Origin: Dehalococcoidia bacterium
Lineage (GTDB): Bacteria; Chloroflexota; Dehalococcoidia; Tepidiformales; Tepidiformaceae
DNA: 64,000 nucleotides
Assembly: GCA_022824925.1 (NCBI GenBank)
Contig: JAJDYW010000041.1
Coordinates: forward strand, 186,001-250,000
Direction of reading: 5' to 3'
In this document: positions 39,337-48,252 of the stretch, piece by piece
How the letters are laid out: each line of letters begins with the position of its first letter
Position numbering within the stretch: the first letter of the stretch is position 1
The notes under the pieces: model-generated
What the model saw: the letters and a program-made list of their open reading frames with translations, nothing else
What the model was told of the DNA's origin: nothing
Database searches by the model: none
Translations under genes and position numbers: made by a program

Positions 39337-41970
39337 ATGGCGAAGCTTGGCTTCATCAGCCGCGTCGTGGGTGGCTCGAACGACCGCGAGATCAGCCGCC
39401 TCGAGAAGGGGATCAAGGCGATCGAGGATCGGGCGGAGGAATTCGCGCGGCTGCCGGACGAGGAGCTGGGCGGGACCACGGCCGCGTTCCGCGCGCGGCT
39501 GGCGCAGGGCGAGACGCTGGACGACCTCACGCCGGAGGCGTTCGCGGCGGTGCGCGAGATGGCCTGGCGCAAGGTCAAGGAGCGTCCCTACGGGGTGCAG
39601 CTCATGGGCGGACTGGTTCTGCACGAGGGCAAGATCGCGGAGATGAAGACGGGCGAGGGGAAGACCCTCACCGCGGTCCTGGCCCTGTACCTGAACGCGC
39701 TGGCGGGCAAGGGCGCGCACCTGGTGACCGTGAACGACTACCTCTCGCGGCGCGATGCGGCCTGGTACGGGCCCGTGTTCCACGCGCTGGGGATGAGCGT
39801 GGGGGTCATCCAGAACAACCACGTCCAATACCTCTACGAGCCCGGCTACCGGCCCGGCGAGGACGGCGAGGGGGGGCTCGACGACCTGCGCCCCTGCGAG
39901 CGTCGCGACGTGTACCGGACGGACGTGACGTACGGGACGAACAACGAGTTCGGGTTCGACTACCTGCGCGACAACATGGTGCGCGAGAGCGACCAGAAGA
40001 CACAGCGGCCGCTCTTCTTCGCGATCGTGGACGAGGTGGACAACATCCTCGTCGACGAGGCGCGGACGCCGCTCATCATCAGCGGCCAGGCGGAAGAGGC
40101 GAGCGGCACGTACCAGCAGTTCGCGCGGGCGGTGCGGGGCCTGCACCCGGAGCTCGACTACCAGATCGACCAGAAGGCGAAGCACGTGGCCCTGACGGAG
40201 ACGGGCATCGCCAAGATCGAGCGGGCGTTGCGGGTGGACAACGTGTTCGGGGGCGACCCGCGGGTGGCTCGGCACCTGGAGGCGGCACTCGACGCGGAGT
40301 ACCTGAAGCGCCCGGACCGCGACTACGTGGTGCGCGACCGCGAGATCGTGATCGTGGACGAGTTCACGGGGCGGATGATGCCGGGACGGCGCTGGAGCCA
40401 CGGCATCCACCAGGCGGTGGAGGCGAAGGAGAACGTGCCCATCCAGCGGGAGTCGCTGACGTACGCGACGATCACGTTCCAGAACTACTTCCGGCTGTAC
40501 GAGAAGCTGGCGGGGATGACGGGGACGGCGGAGACGGAGGCGGAGGAGTTCGCCAAGATCTACGCGCTCGACGTGGTGGTGATCCCGACGAACAAGCCGA
40601 TGGTGCGCGAAGACCACGAGGACATGGTCTACATCAACGAGAAGGCGAAGTTCGCGGCGGTGGTGGAAGAGATAGTCGGCATGCACGCGCGGGGCCGCCC
40701 GGTACTGGTGGGCACGACCTCGATCGAGAAGTCGGAGTACCTCGCGGCGCTGCTCCGGCGGCGGGGCGTCGACCACGAGGTGCTGAACGCGAAGCAGCAC
40801 GAGCGCGAGGCGAACATCGTGGAGGGCGCGGGCGAGCCGGGGGCGGTGGTAATCGCGACGAACATGGCGGGGCGGGGCACGGACATCAAGCTCGGGGAGG
40901 GCGTGGCGGCCGCGGGCGGCCTGCACGTGGTGGGCACGGAGCGGCACGAGTCGCGGCGCATCGACAACCAGCTGCGGGGGCGGTCGGGGCGGCAGGGGGA
41001 TCCCGGATCGAGCCGCTTCTTCGTCTCGTTCGGGGACGACATCATGCAGCGCTTCGCGCCGGACTGGGTGCCGGGGATGCTGGAGAAGATGGGGATGACG
41101 GAGGATCTGCCCCTCGAGTCGCGGATGGTGACGCGGGCGATCGAGCAGGCCCAGCAGAAGGTCGAGGGCTACAACTTCGATATCCGCAAGCGGCTGGTCG
41201 AGTTCGACGACGTGATCAATGAGCAGCGGGCGGTGCTCTACACGGAGCGGGACAAGGTGCTGGAGGGGGCGGACGTGCGCGAGAACGTGTTCGCGTTCGT
41301 GACGGACGAGGTGGACGGGATCATCGAGCGGTCGGGGGAGGAGGGGTTCGACGCGAGCCTCGTGCACACGGAGCTGGGCGAGATCATGCCGTCCGACATC
41401 CTGCCGACGCCGGCGGAGATCGAGGAGGAGCGGGAGAAGGTGGCGGACCTCGCGCTGGACCGCATCGAGGACCGCTACGAGGAGATCGAGCAGAAGGTGG
41501 GGGAGGACATCGCGCGAAACATGGAGCAGTGGCTGCTGCTGGAGTCGATCGACTACCACTGGCGCCAGCACCTGACGGCGGTGGAGGAGGTACGGCAGAG
41601 CGTGGGCCTGCAGGCGTACGCGCAGGTCGACCCGCTGGTGGCCTTCAAGCGCGAGGGCTACGACATGTTCCAGCAGCTGCAGGGGAACATCCGGCGGCAG
41701 GTGGCGCAGACGATCTTCAAGATGCGGGCGCAGGACCTGCCGCCTCCGCCGCCCAACGGCGCGACCGCGCGCCGTCCGGATGCGCCGCAGGCGCCGGTGC
41801 AGGCGCAGGGGAACGGCGCCGCTCGCGGCCGCGGGCAGGCGCGGCGCGGCACGGCGGCCACGGCGACCGCAACCGCCCCGAGGGTGGGCGGCAAGAAGAT
41901 CGGGCGGAACGACCCGTGCTACTGCGGCAGCGGCCTGAAGTACAAGAAGTGCTGCGGCAAGCTCGCCTGA
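39337..41970 (+). CDS. secA: Preprotein translocase ATPase SecA
   Basis: 877 residues, complete. Walker A EMKTGEGKTLTAVLA near residue 104, DEVD box AIVDEVDNILVDEARTP, preprotein cross-linking domain, the second ATPase domain with GRGTDIKLGEGV and RSGRQGDPGSSRFFVSF, helical wing and scaffold, and a C-terminal zinc motif DPCYCGSGLKYKKCCGK that binds SecB and lipids. A Gly/Ala/Arg-rich linker precedes the zinc end. It drives protein export through SecYEG. Leaderless-type promoter. Confidence 0.98.
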   Translation: MAKLGFISRVVGGSNDREISRLEKGIKAIEDRAEEFARLPDEELGGTTAAFRARLAQGETLDDLTPEAFAAVREMAWRKVKERPYGVQLMGGLVLHEGKIAEMKTGEGKTLTAVLALYLNALAGKGAHLVTVNDYLSRRDAAWYGPVFHALGMSVGVIQNNHVQYLYEPGYRPGEDGEGGLDDLRPCERRDVYRTDVTYGTNNEFGFDYLRDNMVRESDQKTQRPLFFAIVDEVDNILVDEARTPLIISGQAEEASGTYQQFARAVRGLHPELDYQIDQKAKHVALTETGIAKIERALRVDNVFGGDPRVARHLEAALDAEYLKRPDRDYVVRDREIVIVDEFTGRMMPGRRWSHGIHQAVEAKENVPIQRESLTYATITFQNYFRLYEKLAGMTGTAETEAEEFAKIYALDVVVIPTNKPMVREDHEDMVYINEKAKFAAVVEEIVGMHARGRPVLVGTTSIEKSEYLAALLRRRGVDHEVLNAKQHEREANIVEGAGEPGAVVIATNMAGRGTDIKLGEGVAAAGGLHVVGTERHESRRIDNQLRGRSGRQGDPGSSRFFVSFGDDIMQRFAPDWVPGMLEKMGMTEDLPLESRMVTRAIEQAQQKVEGYNFDIRKRLVEFDDVINEQRAVLYTERDKVLEGADVRENVFAFVTDEVDGIIERSGEEGFDASLVHTELGEIMPSDILPTPAEIEEEREKVADLALDRIEDRYEEIEQKVGEDIARNMEQWLLLESIDYHWRQHLTAVEEVRQSVGLQAYAQVDPLVAFKREGYDMFQQLQGNIRRQVAQTIFKMRAQDLPPPPPNGATARRPDAPQAPVQAQGNGAARGRGQARRGTAATATATAPRVGGKKIGRNDPCYCGSGLKYKKCCGKLA

Positions 41971-41986
41971 CCGGTCCGGCATACCC

Positions 41987-42370
41987 GTGAGCGTTCTGGC
42001 AGCGCTGGGGGTGGGCGCGAGCGGGGTGCGGGCGATGCTCATCGACCCTCCGGACGAGGTGCTCGGCGAGGCAGGGCGGCTCGATCCGCGCCCGACGGTG
42101 GCGAGCTCGCTGCAGGTGGCGGAACCCGCGCTCCAGATCGCGTGGTGGCCGCGGGCGGAGGACCTGACCCCGGAATCCCTGAGCAGGCTCGCCTGGATGC
42201 TGTCCGTCGTCGAGGGCGCCGAGGGGTGGCTGGTGAGCGACGGCGACGAGGAGAGCCCGTCTGGGGAGGAGCTGGGCGCGGCGGTCGAGGGGTCGGCGCT
42301 GCGGGTGGAGGGGGAGCCGGCGCTGGAAGACGGCGGGATAGCGCTGCGGGTCGTACATGGGGCGGGGTAG
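41987..42370 (+). CDS. Hypothetical acidic protein
   Basis: 127 residues from GTG 41987, no clear ribosome site. Acidic and Ala/Gly/Leu-rich with LAWMLSVVEGAEGWLVSDGDEES in the middle (in part). I do not recognise a family. Coding is supported by its position between secA and cofC, 16 and 27 bases from each, and by the lack of any good opposing ORF with known domains. Could be a lineage-specific protein. Confidence 0.45.
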   Translation: MSVLAALGVGASGVRAMLIDPPDEVLGEAGRLDPRPTVASSLQVAEPALQIAWWPRAEDLTPESLSRLAWMLSVVEGAEGWLVSDGDEESPSGEELGAAVEGSALRVEGEPALEDGGIALRVVHGAG

Positions 42371-42384
42371 CGCGCCGCGCACGG

Positions 42385-42390
42385 TACGAT
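42385..42390 (+). promoter_or_regulatory. -10 hexamer TACGAT, leaderless type
   Basis: Ends seven bases before the cofC ATG at 42398. Confidence 0.55.
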
Positions 42391-42397
42391 CGGCGGG

Positions 42398-43051
42398 ATG
42401 CCACCGACCGTCCTCATCCCGGTGAACCGGCTCGACCGCGCGAAGGGGCGGCTTGCGGCCCTCCTCGAGCCCGGGGAGCGCGCGGAGCTGGTGCGGCGCT
42501 CGCTGGGGACAGTGCTGGAGGCGGTCCGCGGGGCGGGGCTGGAGGCGGTGGTGCTGACCTCGGACGACGCGGTCCGGGGGATCCTGCCGGAGGGGGTGCG
42601 GGCACTCGCGGAGGAGGCACGGATCGAGGGGCTGAGCGCGCAGCTGGCACGAGCCGCCGAACGGCTGGGCGTCGACGACCTGCTGATCCTGCACGCGGAC
42701 CTGCCGCTGGCGACCGCGGAGGCGCTGCGCGAGCTGGTGGCACAGGCGCCGCCGTCGCCCTCCGCGACACTCGTGCGTCCGGAGGACGGGGGCACGAACG
42801 CGATGCTGCTGCGTCCGCCGGGGCGCTTTGCGCTGGCGTACGGGCGGGGCAGCGGCGACCTGCACGAGTCGGCGGCGCGGGAGGCGGGGCTGGCGGTCCG
42901 GCGGGCCGAGGCGCCCGCGCTCTCGCTCGACCTGGACACGCCGGGGGACGTGCGCACGCTGCTCTCGACGGCGGCGGGGCGGGAGACGGAGGCGGGGCGG
43001 TACCTGGTGGGGATCGGGGTCGAGGGGCGGGAGGCGTACGGGGAGGGGTAG
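42398..43051 (+). CDS. cofC: 2-phospho-L-lactate (or PEP) guanylyltransferase, F420 biosynthesis
   Basis: 217 residues. VLIPVNRLDRAKGRLAALLEPGER is the CofC nucleotide-binding start; LILHADLPLATAEALREL is the metal/GTP region and EDGGTNAMLLRPPGRFALAYGRGS (in parts) the substrate end. It activates 2-phospholactate or phosphoenolpyruvate with GTP for coenzyme F420. This fits the LLM and PPOX enzymes in the window. A MobA-like transferase is the only real alternative. Confidence 0.87.
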   Translation: MPPTVLIPVNRLDRAKGRLAALLEPGERAELVRRSLGTVLEAVRGAGLEAVVLTSDDAVRGILPEGVRALAEEARIEGLSAQLARAAERLGVDDLLILHADLPLATAEALRELVAQAPPSPSATLVRPEDGGTNAMLLRPPGRFALAYGRGSGDLHESAAREAGLAVRRAEAPALSLDLDTPGDVRTLLSTAAGRETEAGRYLVGIGVEGREAYGEG

Positions 43052-43065
43052 GGCCGTTAGCGGCC
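43052..43065. terminator. Hairpin between convergent cofC and phosphatase genes
   Basis: GGCCG-TTAG-CGGCC overlapping the stop codons of both genes. Short and without a U-tract, so a weak bidirectional terminator at best. Confidence 0.35.
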
Positions 43066-43602
43066 GATGCGCTGGAAGGTGTCGACCCCACCGAAGAGCC
43101 AGGCATCGGGGAAGGTGAGACCATTCCAGAACTCGACGGCATCGAGGCCGGAGACGGCATCCCCCGCCCAGATGCTCATGGCGAGGCCGTGGCCGACGGC
43201 GATGGTCGTCCCCTCCGGGCGCCAGTGCTCGGCGAGCGCAGTCGAGATGCGCTCCAGGACGTCGTCGCGGGGCTCCCAGCCGGGTGCGGTACCCGTTCGC
43301 AGGTAGGCTCGCGCGGCGGCGCGGTAGTCGCCGTCGGTCCAGGGGCGCTCGACCTCGCGGAGGCCGGCGGAGATGTCGGCGGGGCCGAGCGCGAGTGCCG
43401 CGCTCAGCGCCTCGGCGGTCTCCGTCGCCTTGCGCTCGTCGCTGGTGACAGCGGACAGGGGGCCGGGGAGAGGCGGAAGGGAGCGGCCAAGCCGCGCGGC
43501 GGCCTCCCGGCCCTCGGGTGTCAGCGGCCAATCGCCGGCGGGGGTGGAGGGGTCGGGGCTTACCCGGGCGTGGCGAATCCAGAGGAGGTGGCGCTCAGGC
43601 AT
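43057..43602 (-). CDS. Histidine phosphatase superfamily protein (phosphoglycerate-mutase-like)
   Basis: 181 residues: LLWIRHARVSPDPSTPAGDWPLTPEGREAAARLG (in parts), where RHA replaces the usual RHG; AVTSDERKATETAEAL with the second Arg; and TTIAVGHGLAMSIW with the second catalytic His. It removes phosphate from small molecules or proteins. ATG 43602 chosen at the catalytic motif. Divergent from thyX. Confidence 0.8.
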   Translation of the reverse strand: MPERHLLWIRHARVSPDPSTPAGDWPLTPEGREAAARLGRSLPPLPGPLSAVTSDERKATETAEALSAALALGPADISAGLREVERPWTDGDYRAAARAYLRTGTAPGWEPRDDVLERISTALAEHWRPEGTTIAVGHGLAMSIWAGDAVSGLDAVEFWNGLTFPDAWLFGGVDTFQRIGR

Positions 43603-43750
43603 CGTGCTTCGATCGTATCGGGTCGCCATAAGGCGTAGTTCCGCGCGAATCTTCGAAATCGCACAGGCGAGTGAGCATTTCTTCGTGAGAGAATGCAGCG
43701 GCGATCCGGCAGGCGGGCGTTCCAGCCCCGGGTCGCCCGGAGACTTTGCC

Positions 43751-44584
43751 ATGGCCATTGAAGTCACGCTGCTTTCGCACTCAGAAGACCCGATGCGGTC
43801 GCTCTACATGGCGTACCGGACGTGCTACAGCCAGCTGACCCCGCAGCAGGTGGCGGCGCGCATCGAGGACGAGCGCATCCCGCGGGAGAAGATGCACAAC
43901 TTCATCGTGGAGCGGCTGAAGACGGGGCATGCGAGCCCGCTGGAGCAGGTCTGGTTCGAGTTCGCCATCGCGGGCGTGTCGCGGGCGTTCAGCCACCAGT
44001 TCGTACGGCACCGGGTGGGGATCTCGTTCGAGCAGCAGAGCCAGCGGTACGTGACCTACAAGAAGGGCGAGTTCCCCTACAGCATCCCCAGGAGCGTCGA
44101 GCAGGCGGGGATGTCGGAGAAGATGGAGGAGCTGTTCGGGCAGGCGGGGGCGCTCTACGAGGAGCTGGTGGAGGCGGGGGTCCCGGCCGAGGACGCGCGC
44201 TTCCTGCTGCCCAACGCGACGAGCACGAACTTCAAGATCACGGTGAACTTCCAGAGCCTCCTGCACATCTGCGACCTGCGGCTGTGCACGCGCGCGCAGT
44301 GGGAGTTCCGGCGGGTGGCGGCGCTCATGCGGGCGGAGGTGGCGAGGGCGGTCCCGGAGCTGGGCGGCTACCTGCAGCCGAAGTGCGGCGAGTTTCGCAT
44401 GGGCTACTGCGATGAGTCGGTGGAGGACTGGGAGGCCTGTCCGATCGGGCGGGTGCGTCCCCACAAGGACGCGCTCTTCCGGCTGTACGACCAGTACCGG
44501 AAGGGGGAGCTGCAGCCGCTGCGGGAGGAGGACTGGGAGGCGATCGAGGGGATCGGGGCGGAAGCCGACGCGGCGGGCGGCTGA
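43751..44584 (+). CDS. thyX: Flavin-dependent thymidylate synthase
   Basis: 277 residues. The ThyX motif is RHRVGISFEQQSQRY (Arg86 onwards). EHASPLEQ-like block GHASPLEQVWFEFAIAGVSRAFSHQ (in parts) and the C-terminal YLQPKCGEFRMGYC (Cys-containing) fit. It methylates dUMP with methylene-tetrahydrofolate using NAD(P)H and FAD. An unrelated ThyA is not present in the window; the dCTP deaminase nearby supplies the dUTP route. The gap to the divergent phosphatase holds no obvious -10. Confidence 0.93.
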   Translation: MAIEVTLLSHSEDPMRSLYMAYRTCYSQLTPQQVAARIEDERIPREKMHNFIVERLKTGHASPLEQVWFEFAIAGVSRAFSHQFVRHRVGISFEQQSQRYVTYKKGEFPYSIPRSVEQAGMSEKMEELFGQAGALYEELVEAGVPAEDARFLLPNATSTNFKITVNFQSLLHICDLRLCTRAQWEFRRVAALMRAEVARAVPELGGYLQPKCGEFRMGYCDESVEDWEACPIGRVRPHKDALFRLYDQYRKGELQPLREEDWEAIEGIGAEADAAGG

Positions 44585-44607
44585 TCGCGGGCGGGGGCTC
44601 GCCCCGC

Positions 44608-44613
44608 TACGCT
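44608..44613 (+). promoter_or_regulatory. -10 hexamer TACGCT, leaderless type
   Basis: Ends six bases before the lipB ATG at 44620. Confidence 0.5.
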
Positions 44614-44619
44614 AGGTGC

Positions 44620-45300
44620 ATGGCCGCCACGCGCACCATCGCCGTCCGCAACCTGGGTCTGACCGACTACGGGCCGGTCCACCGGCTGCAGCAGGAGCTG
44701 CAGGCGGAGCGCGTCCGCGGGGAAGGCGTCGACACGCTGCTGCTGACGGAGCACCGGCCGGTGTTCACGCTGGGGCGGAACCACCCGGAGCCGAACCTGC
44801 GGGCCTCGGCGGAGCTGGTGCGGGCGGCGGGTATCGAGGTGGCGCAGACGGAGCGCGGGGGCGACATCACCTACCACGGGCCGGGGCAGCTCACGGCCTA
44901 CGGCATCATCGACCTGCGGGCGTGGGGGCTGGGGGTGGTCGACTACGTGGAGGCGCTCGAGGGCACGATGTTCGGAGTGCTGGAGGAGTGGGGCGTGGAG
45001 GGGCGCCGCCACGAGTGCGCGCGGGGGGTCTGGGTGGGGGAGCGGAAGATCGGGTCGGTGGGGCTGCACGTGCGGCGGTTCGTCTCGATGCACGGCGCGG
45101 CGCTCAACGTGGCCCCGGACATGCAGCACATCTCCTTCATGAATCCCTGTGGGCTGGAGGACACGGAGATGACGAGCCTGTCGGCGGAGGCGGGGACGGC
45201 GATGACGGTGGCGGAGGTGGGGGAGGCGTTCGTGCGGCAGTTCGCACGGGTGCTGGGGTGCGAGGTGGTGCAGCAGGGGGCGGCCAGCGTGGCGGGGTAG
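44620..45300 (+). CDS. lipB: Octanoyl-[ACP]:protein N-octanoyltransferase
   Basis: 226 residues. LLLTEHRPVFTLGRNHPEPN, RGGDITYHGPGQLTAYGIIDLR (in parts), the lysine motif GERKIGSVGLHVRRFVSMHG, and the acyl-Cys in FMNPCGLED. It transfers octanoate from acyl-carrier protein to lipoyl domains, the first step of lipoate synthesis. No lipA is adjacent. Good length for the family. Confidence 0.95.
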   Translation: MAATRTIAVRNLGLTDYGPVHRLQQELQAERVRGEGVDTLLLTEHRPVFTLGRNHPEPNLRASAELVRAAGIEVAQTERGGDITYHGPGQLTAYGIIDLRAWGLGVVDYVEALEGTMFGVLEEWGVEGRRHECARGVWVGERKIGSVGLHVRRFVSMHGAALNVAPDMQHISFMNPCGLEDTEMTSLSAEAGTAMTVAEVGEAFVRQFARVLGCEVVQQGAASVAG

Positions 45301-45317
45301 CAGGTGGGGACGAGCTG

Positions 45318-45554
45318 ATGCTGGAGTACAAGGGGTACATCGCTGAGGTCGTGTACGACGATGAGGCGGGAGTTCTCCACGCCAGGGTGGTCAACAGCGG
45401 CCCCTACCCGGTGGCGAACGCCGAGGCGACGGATGTCGAGGGCATCAGGCGAGAGTTTCGTGTGTCGGTCGACATCTACCTGGAGGGTTGCGCCGAGCTT
45501 GGCATCGATCCCATTCCGCCCTCGGCCACACCAGCGCCGATAGCCAGCGGCTGA
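45318..45554 (+). CDS. HicB-family protein, solitary
   Basis: 78 residues: LEYKGYIAEVVYDDEAGVLHARVVNSG (in parts), EGIRREFRVSVDIYLEGCAELGIDP, the standard HicB fold with the usual C-terminal YLExCxxxGxxP. No HicA toxin is adjacent, and no DNA-binding tail is present. It starts 15 bases after lipB. Probably an orphan antitoxin or a protein with another role. Confidence 0.8.
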   Translation: MLEYKGYIAEVVYDDEAGVLHARVVNSGPYPVANAEATDVEGIRREFRVSVDIYLEGCAELGIDPIPPSATPAPIASG

Positions 45555-45556
45555 CG

Positions 45557-45760
45557 CTAGCGGGGGTGGGTGACGGAATCGAGGAGGCGGCGGGTTACCT
45601 CGGCGACCTGCTCGACCGCCTCCTCGAAGGCTTCCTCGTTGCGGCGGGAGGGGGCGCGGAAGCCGCTCACCTTGCGGACGTACTGGAGGGAGGCCTCGCG
45701 GATGGCGTCGTCAGCGGCGATGCCCTCGGGGCCGCGCAGGCGCTTGATGCTGCGGCACAT
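45557..45760 (-). CDS. DUF2277 protein
   Basis: 67 residues, MCRSIKRLRGPEGIAADDAIREASLQYVRKVSGFRAPSRRN (in parts) and EEAFEEAVEQVAEVTRRLL. This is the DUF2277 pattern with the invariant start MCRSIK. Function unknown. It sits convergent to the HicB gene, two bases apart, and eight bases downstream of the membrane gene on its strand, with which it may be co-transcribed. Confidence 0.85.
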   Translation of the reverse strand: MCRSIKRLRGPEGIAADDAIREASLQYVRKVSGFRAPSRRNEEAFEEAVEQVAEVTRRLLDSVTHPR

Positions 45761-45768
45761 GGCGGGCG

Positions 45769-46266
45769 TTACGCCTCGGGGGCGGGCGGCCGGCTAGGGC
45801 GGCGTACTTCGACCCAGAGCATCCCGGCGGCGAGGGCGGCGATGGTGACGCCGAGAAGCACGCCGATGGTGATGGAGAAGCTGTCGCGGAGGCCGTCGGG
45901 CCCGGTGGTGAGGGCGGCGCGCCAGAGGTCGAAGCCCGTGAGGGCTACCGTGAAGAAGAGGAGCGTGACGCCCGCGGAGGCGGCCATCCAGGCGCGGCGC
46001 AGGACGAGGTAGGCGAGGGAGACGCCGCCGAGCGCGTAGAAGGGGATGGTGACGGGGACGACCCAGTCGCGGACCTCGGTCCAGCTGGCGCGGGCCTGGA
46101 AGGCGATGGCCACGAGCGCGGCGGTGAAGGCGATCCCGACGACGATGAGCAGAAGCAGCCTGCCGAGGTCCTGGCGATCGGCGGGGGCGTCGGGGCGGGT
46201 GGCGCGGTCGTGGACGACCTCGCTCTTCTCGGTCTCGACGGGCCTGGAGGCAGTGATGTCAGCCAT
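45769..46266 (-). CDS. Small integral membrane protein, unknown family
   Basis: 165 residues, a polar N-terminus followed by four hydrophobic helices at about 38-58, 72-90, 95-112 and 130-152. No recognised motif. The 92-base gap to the HigB frame contains an operator-like palindrome but no terminator. Confidence 0.65.
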   Translation of the reverse strand: MADITASRPVETEKSEVVHDRATRPDAPADRQDLGRLLLLIVVGIAFTAALVAIAFQARASWTEVRDWVVPVTIPFYALGGVSLAYLVLRRAWMAASAGVTLLFFTVALTGFDLWRAALTTGPDGLRDSFSITIGVLLGVTIAALAAGMLWVEVRRPSRPPAPEA

Positions 46267-46321
46267 CGCCCGCGATCATGGCGGTCGGGCGGCAGCGGGG
46301 CAAGCGGGCCTGATGACGCTA

Positions 46322-46334
46322 GACGTACTACGTC
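46322..46334. promoter_or_regulatory. Palindromic operator candidate for higBA
   Basis: GACGTA-C-TACGTC, 6-base arms with one centre base, 25 bases before the HigB start. HigA-type XRE proteins repress their operon from such sites. Sites of the same 6+1+6 form occur upstream of vapB. Confidence 0.45.
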
Positions 46335-46358
46335 CAGATTCAGTACGATTGTTGAAGC

Positions 46359-46644
46359 GTGATTCTCGGATATCGGGACCGGCGGACGCAGGAATTCGCG
46401 GGAGGATCCTTCGTCGCAAGCGTTCCAGGGAATCGAGAGTCAGGCGGCGCGGAGGCTATCCATACTCAATGCAGCGCCTTCGCTGAGCGCGCTCCGGTCG
46501 CTACCCAGCAATCGACTTGAGGCGCTGCGCGGAGACCGGCTGGGGCAATTCTCCATCCTCATCAACCGGCAGTGGCGCATCTGCTTCACGTGGCCAGCGG
46601 GGAGTTCCGGAGCATACGACGTAGAGATCGTGGATTACCACTAG
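46359..46644 (+). pseudogene. higB: HigB-like toxin with an early frameshift
   Basis: GTG 46359 gives ILGYRDRRTQEFAGGSFVA, then the frame breaks. One base on, a different frame supplies the rest: AFQGIESQAARRLSILNAAP, LPSNRLEALRGDRLGQFSI, LINRQWRICFTWP and AYDVEIVDYH, ending TAG at 46642-46644. This is the RelE/HigB-type mRNA interferase almost complete. The total is 286 nt, one base more than a multiple of three, so one base was gained near 46416-46419. The catalytic end is lost; the toxin is probably inactive. Sequencing error is the alternative. Confidence 0.8.
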
Positions 46645-46654
46645 GAGGCAGGCA

Positions 46655-46957
46655 GTGGAGAAGCTGTTCAGGCGGGCAGTGCATCCGGGCGAGGTGCTGC
46701 GGGGCGAGTTGGAGGAGCTGCGCCTGAGCCAGGCGGCCTTCGCCCGCCAGATTCGCGTGCCCCCGAACCGGATCAGCCAGATTGTTGCGGGGAAGCGGGC
46801 TATCAGCGGCGACACGGCGCTCAGGCTTGGGCACTGGTTCGGGGTCGAGCCCCAGTTCTGGATGAACCTGCAGGCCCAGTTCGACCTGGCTACGGCGGAT
46901 GAAGCGGTCGGGGAGGACGTGCGGGAGCTGCCAACGGCGGCGGATAGCCAATCGTAG
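46655..46957 (+). CDS. higA: HigA-like antitoxin (XRE HTH)
   Basis: 100 residues. HPGEVLRGELEELRLSQAAFARQIRVPPNRISQIVAGKRAISGDTALRLGHWFGVEPQFWMNLQ (in parts) is the HigA HTH, with the DNA-recognition helix RISQIVAGKR. GGAGG lies five bases before GTG 46655, so the gene starts just after the broken toxin stop. Intact, unlike its partner. Confidence 0.85.
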   Translation: MEKLFRRAVHPGEVLRGELEELRLSQAAFARQIRVPPNRISQIVAGKRAISGDTALRLGHWFGVEPQFWMNLQAQFDLATADEAVGEDVRELPTAADSQS

Positions 46958-46964
46958 AGCCCTG

Positions 46965-48194
46965 CTAGAACTCGTCGATGCACCAGGGCGCGATGTGCCA
47001 GCGGAAAAGCGCGTCGGCGAGGCGCAGGGCCTCGGGCGCGCCTTCCACGCGGCCGGCGTGCGCCAGCACCGAGGGCTTCACATCGCCCAGGTAGACGGCC
47101 CCGAGGGCGTCGACGCCGAGTGTCACGTCGGGGGAGGCATCGGTGGGGCGGCAGGTGGCCTTGCCATTGTCGGAGGTGAGCTCGAAGCGGCCTGCGGCCC
47201 AGGGACCGAACGAGTCGGTGACGTCGAGGACGAGACGGCCGTCGGCGGGGTAGGCGCGGCCTTCGAGGGCCTTCGGCACGTCGAGGATGCGCACCCAGAG
47301 GGTGTCGCGGGGGATGCGGCGGAGGTGGCGGGGGTCGGCGAGCATCCAGAGGAGGGGGTCGTCGGGCGGGCGGTTGTCGGCCTGGATGGTCCCGATGAGG
47401 TCGACGCCGAAGAGGTAGCGCCAGAGGGCAGCCTCGGCGACGGGGGTCAGGGCGACCAGTTCGTGCAGTCGGAGGATTCCGCGGGGAAGGCCCTCGGGCC
47501 AGTCCGACTTGACGGTGTAGATGGCGTAGCCCTCCGGCCCCCCGGACCCCGAGTACTCGACGTAGAGGCGCTTCGTGAAGCCGCCGTCCGGCTTCTCTGT
47601 GCGGGGAATGACGAAGCCCCTCCAGACGTAGGGGAAGCGCGTCATCATGCCAGGGCGCGACTCGCGCAGGCCATCGTGGAGGGCGGGCCAGCGTTCAAGG
47701 GCGGCATCGGGAGCGACGAAGCGGACTTCGCCGGGCGCCTCCGGGACTTCGGCTACGAACTCGGTGTGGCGGCGGTCGATGCTAACGCGGTCGGACTGCG
47801 CCGCCATGCCGTACCCGAAGCGGCCGTAGATGACGCTCTCCGAGGCCCAGAGGGCGGCGAGCGGTTCGCCGCGCTCGCGGATGTCGTCGAGCTGCCGGCG
47901 CATGAGCTCGCTGAGGATGCCGCGGCGCCGGTGGGTCGGGGACACGGTGACGGCGGTGACGCCGGCGGTGGGCAGGTCGCCGCCGGGGACGCTCATGGAG
48001 AAGGGGATGGAGTGCGTCTTGCCGACCATCTCGTCGCCGTCGAAGGCGGCAATGCTCCGGTCGAAGTCGAAGTGGGGGCGGATGGGCTCGGCCCAGGCGG
48101 TTGCCCCCTCGGGGTCATTGAGGAAGCCCCGAGCGTTGCCGGCGACCCACTCGTCCCAGTCGGCGTCGGTGAGCGGGCGGTAGGTGATAGCCAT
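46965..48194 (-). CDS. Eis-like GNAT acetyltransferase
   Basis: 409 residues. ITYRPLTDADWDEWVAGNARGF, AGVTAVTVSPTHRRRGILSELMRRQLDDIRERGEP (in parts) with the CoA-binding RRRGIL, ASESVIYGRFGYG, then two further domains, with the last carrying a sterol-carrier-like fold, and C-terminal carboxylate IDEF. This is the three-domain layout of Eis, which acetylates amines of antibiotics or other compounds. The chain terminates in Phe, as needed for the catalytic carboxylate. ATG 48194. Confidence 0.87.
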   Translation of the reverse strand: MAITYRPLTDADWDEWVAGNARGFLNDPEGATAWAEPIRPHFDFDRSIAAFDGDEMVGKTHSIPFSMSVPGGDLPTAGVTAVTVSPTHRRRGILSELMRRQLDDIRERGEPLAALWASESVIYGRFGYGMAAQSDRVSIDRRHTEFVAEVPEAPGEVRFVAPDAALERWPALHDGLRESRPGMMTRFPYVWRGFVIPRTEKPDGGFTKRLYVEYSGSGGPEGYAIYTVKSDWPEGLPRGILRLHELVALTPVAEAALWRYLFGVDLIGTIQADNRPPDDPLLWMLADPRHLRRIPRDTLWVRILDVPKALEGRAYPADGRLVLDVTDSFGPWAAGRFELTSDNGKATCRPTDASPDVTLGVDALGAVYLGDVKPSVLAHAGRVEGAPEALRLADALFRWHIAPWCIDEF

Positions 48195-48239
48195 CAATCG
48201 ACTATGGGGCGTGGCGGGGCAACGGGCCAGACGAGCGCG

Positions 48240-48245
48240 TACCCT
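48240..48245 (+). promoter_or_regulatory. -10 hexamer TACCCT, leaderless type
   Basis: Ends seven bases before the ATG at 48253. Confidence 0.5.
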
Positions 48246-48252
48246 GTGTCGC

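Noticed and set aside
39070..42957. A 1295-residue open frame on the minus strand opposite secA and cofC
   Set aside because: It is an antisense shadow of strongly coding, GC-rich genes; the translation is Arg/His/Pro-rich without any domain.
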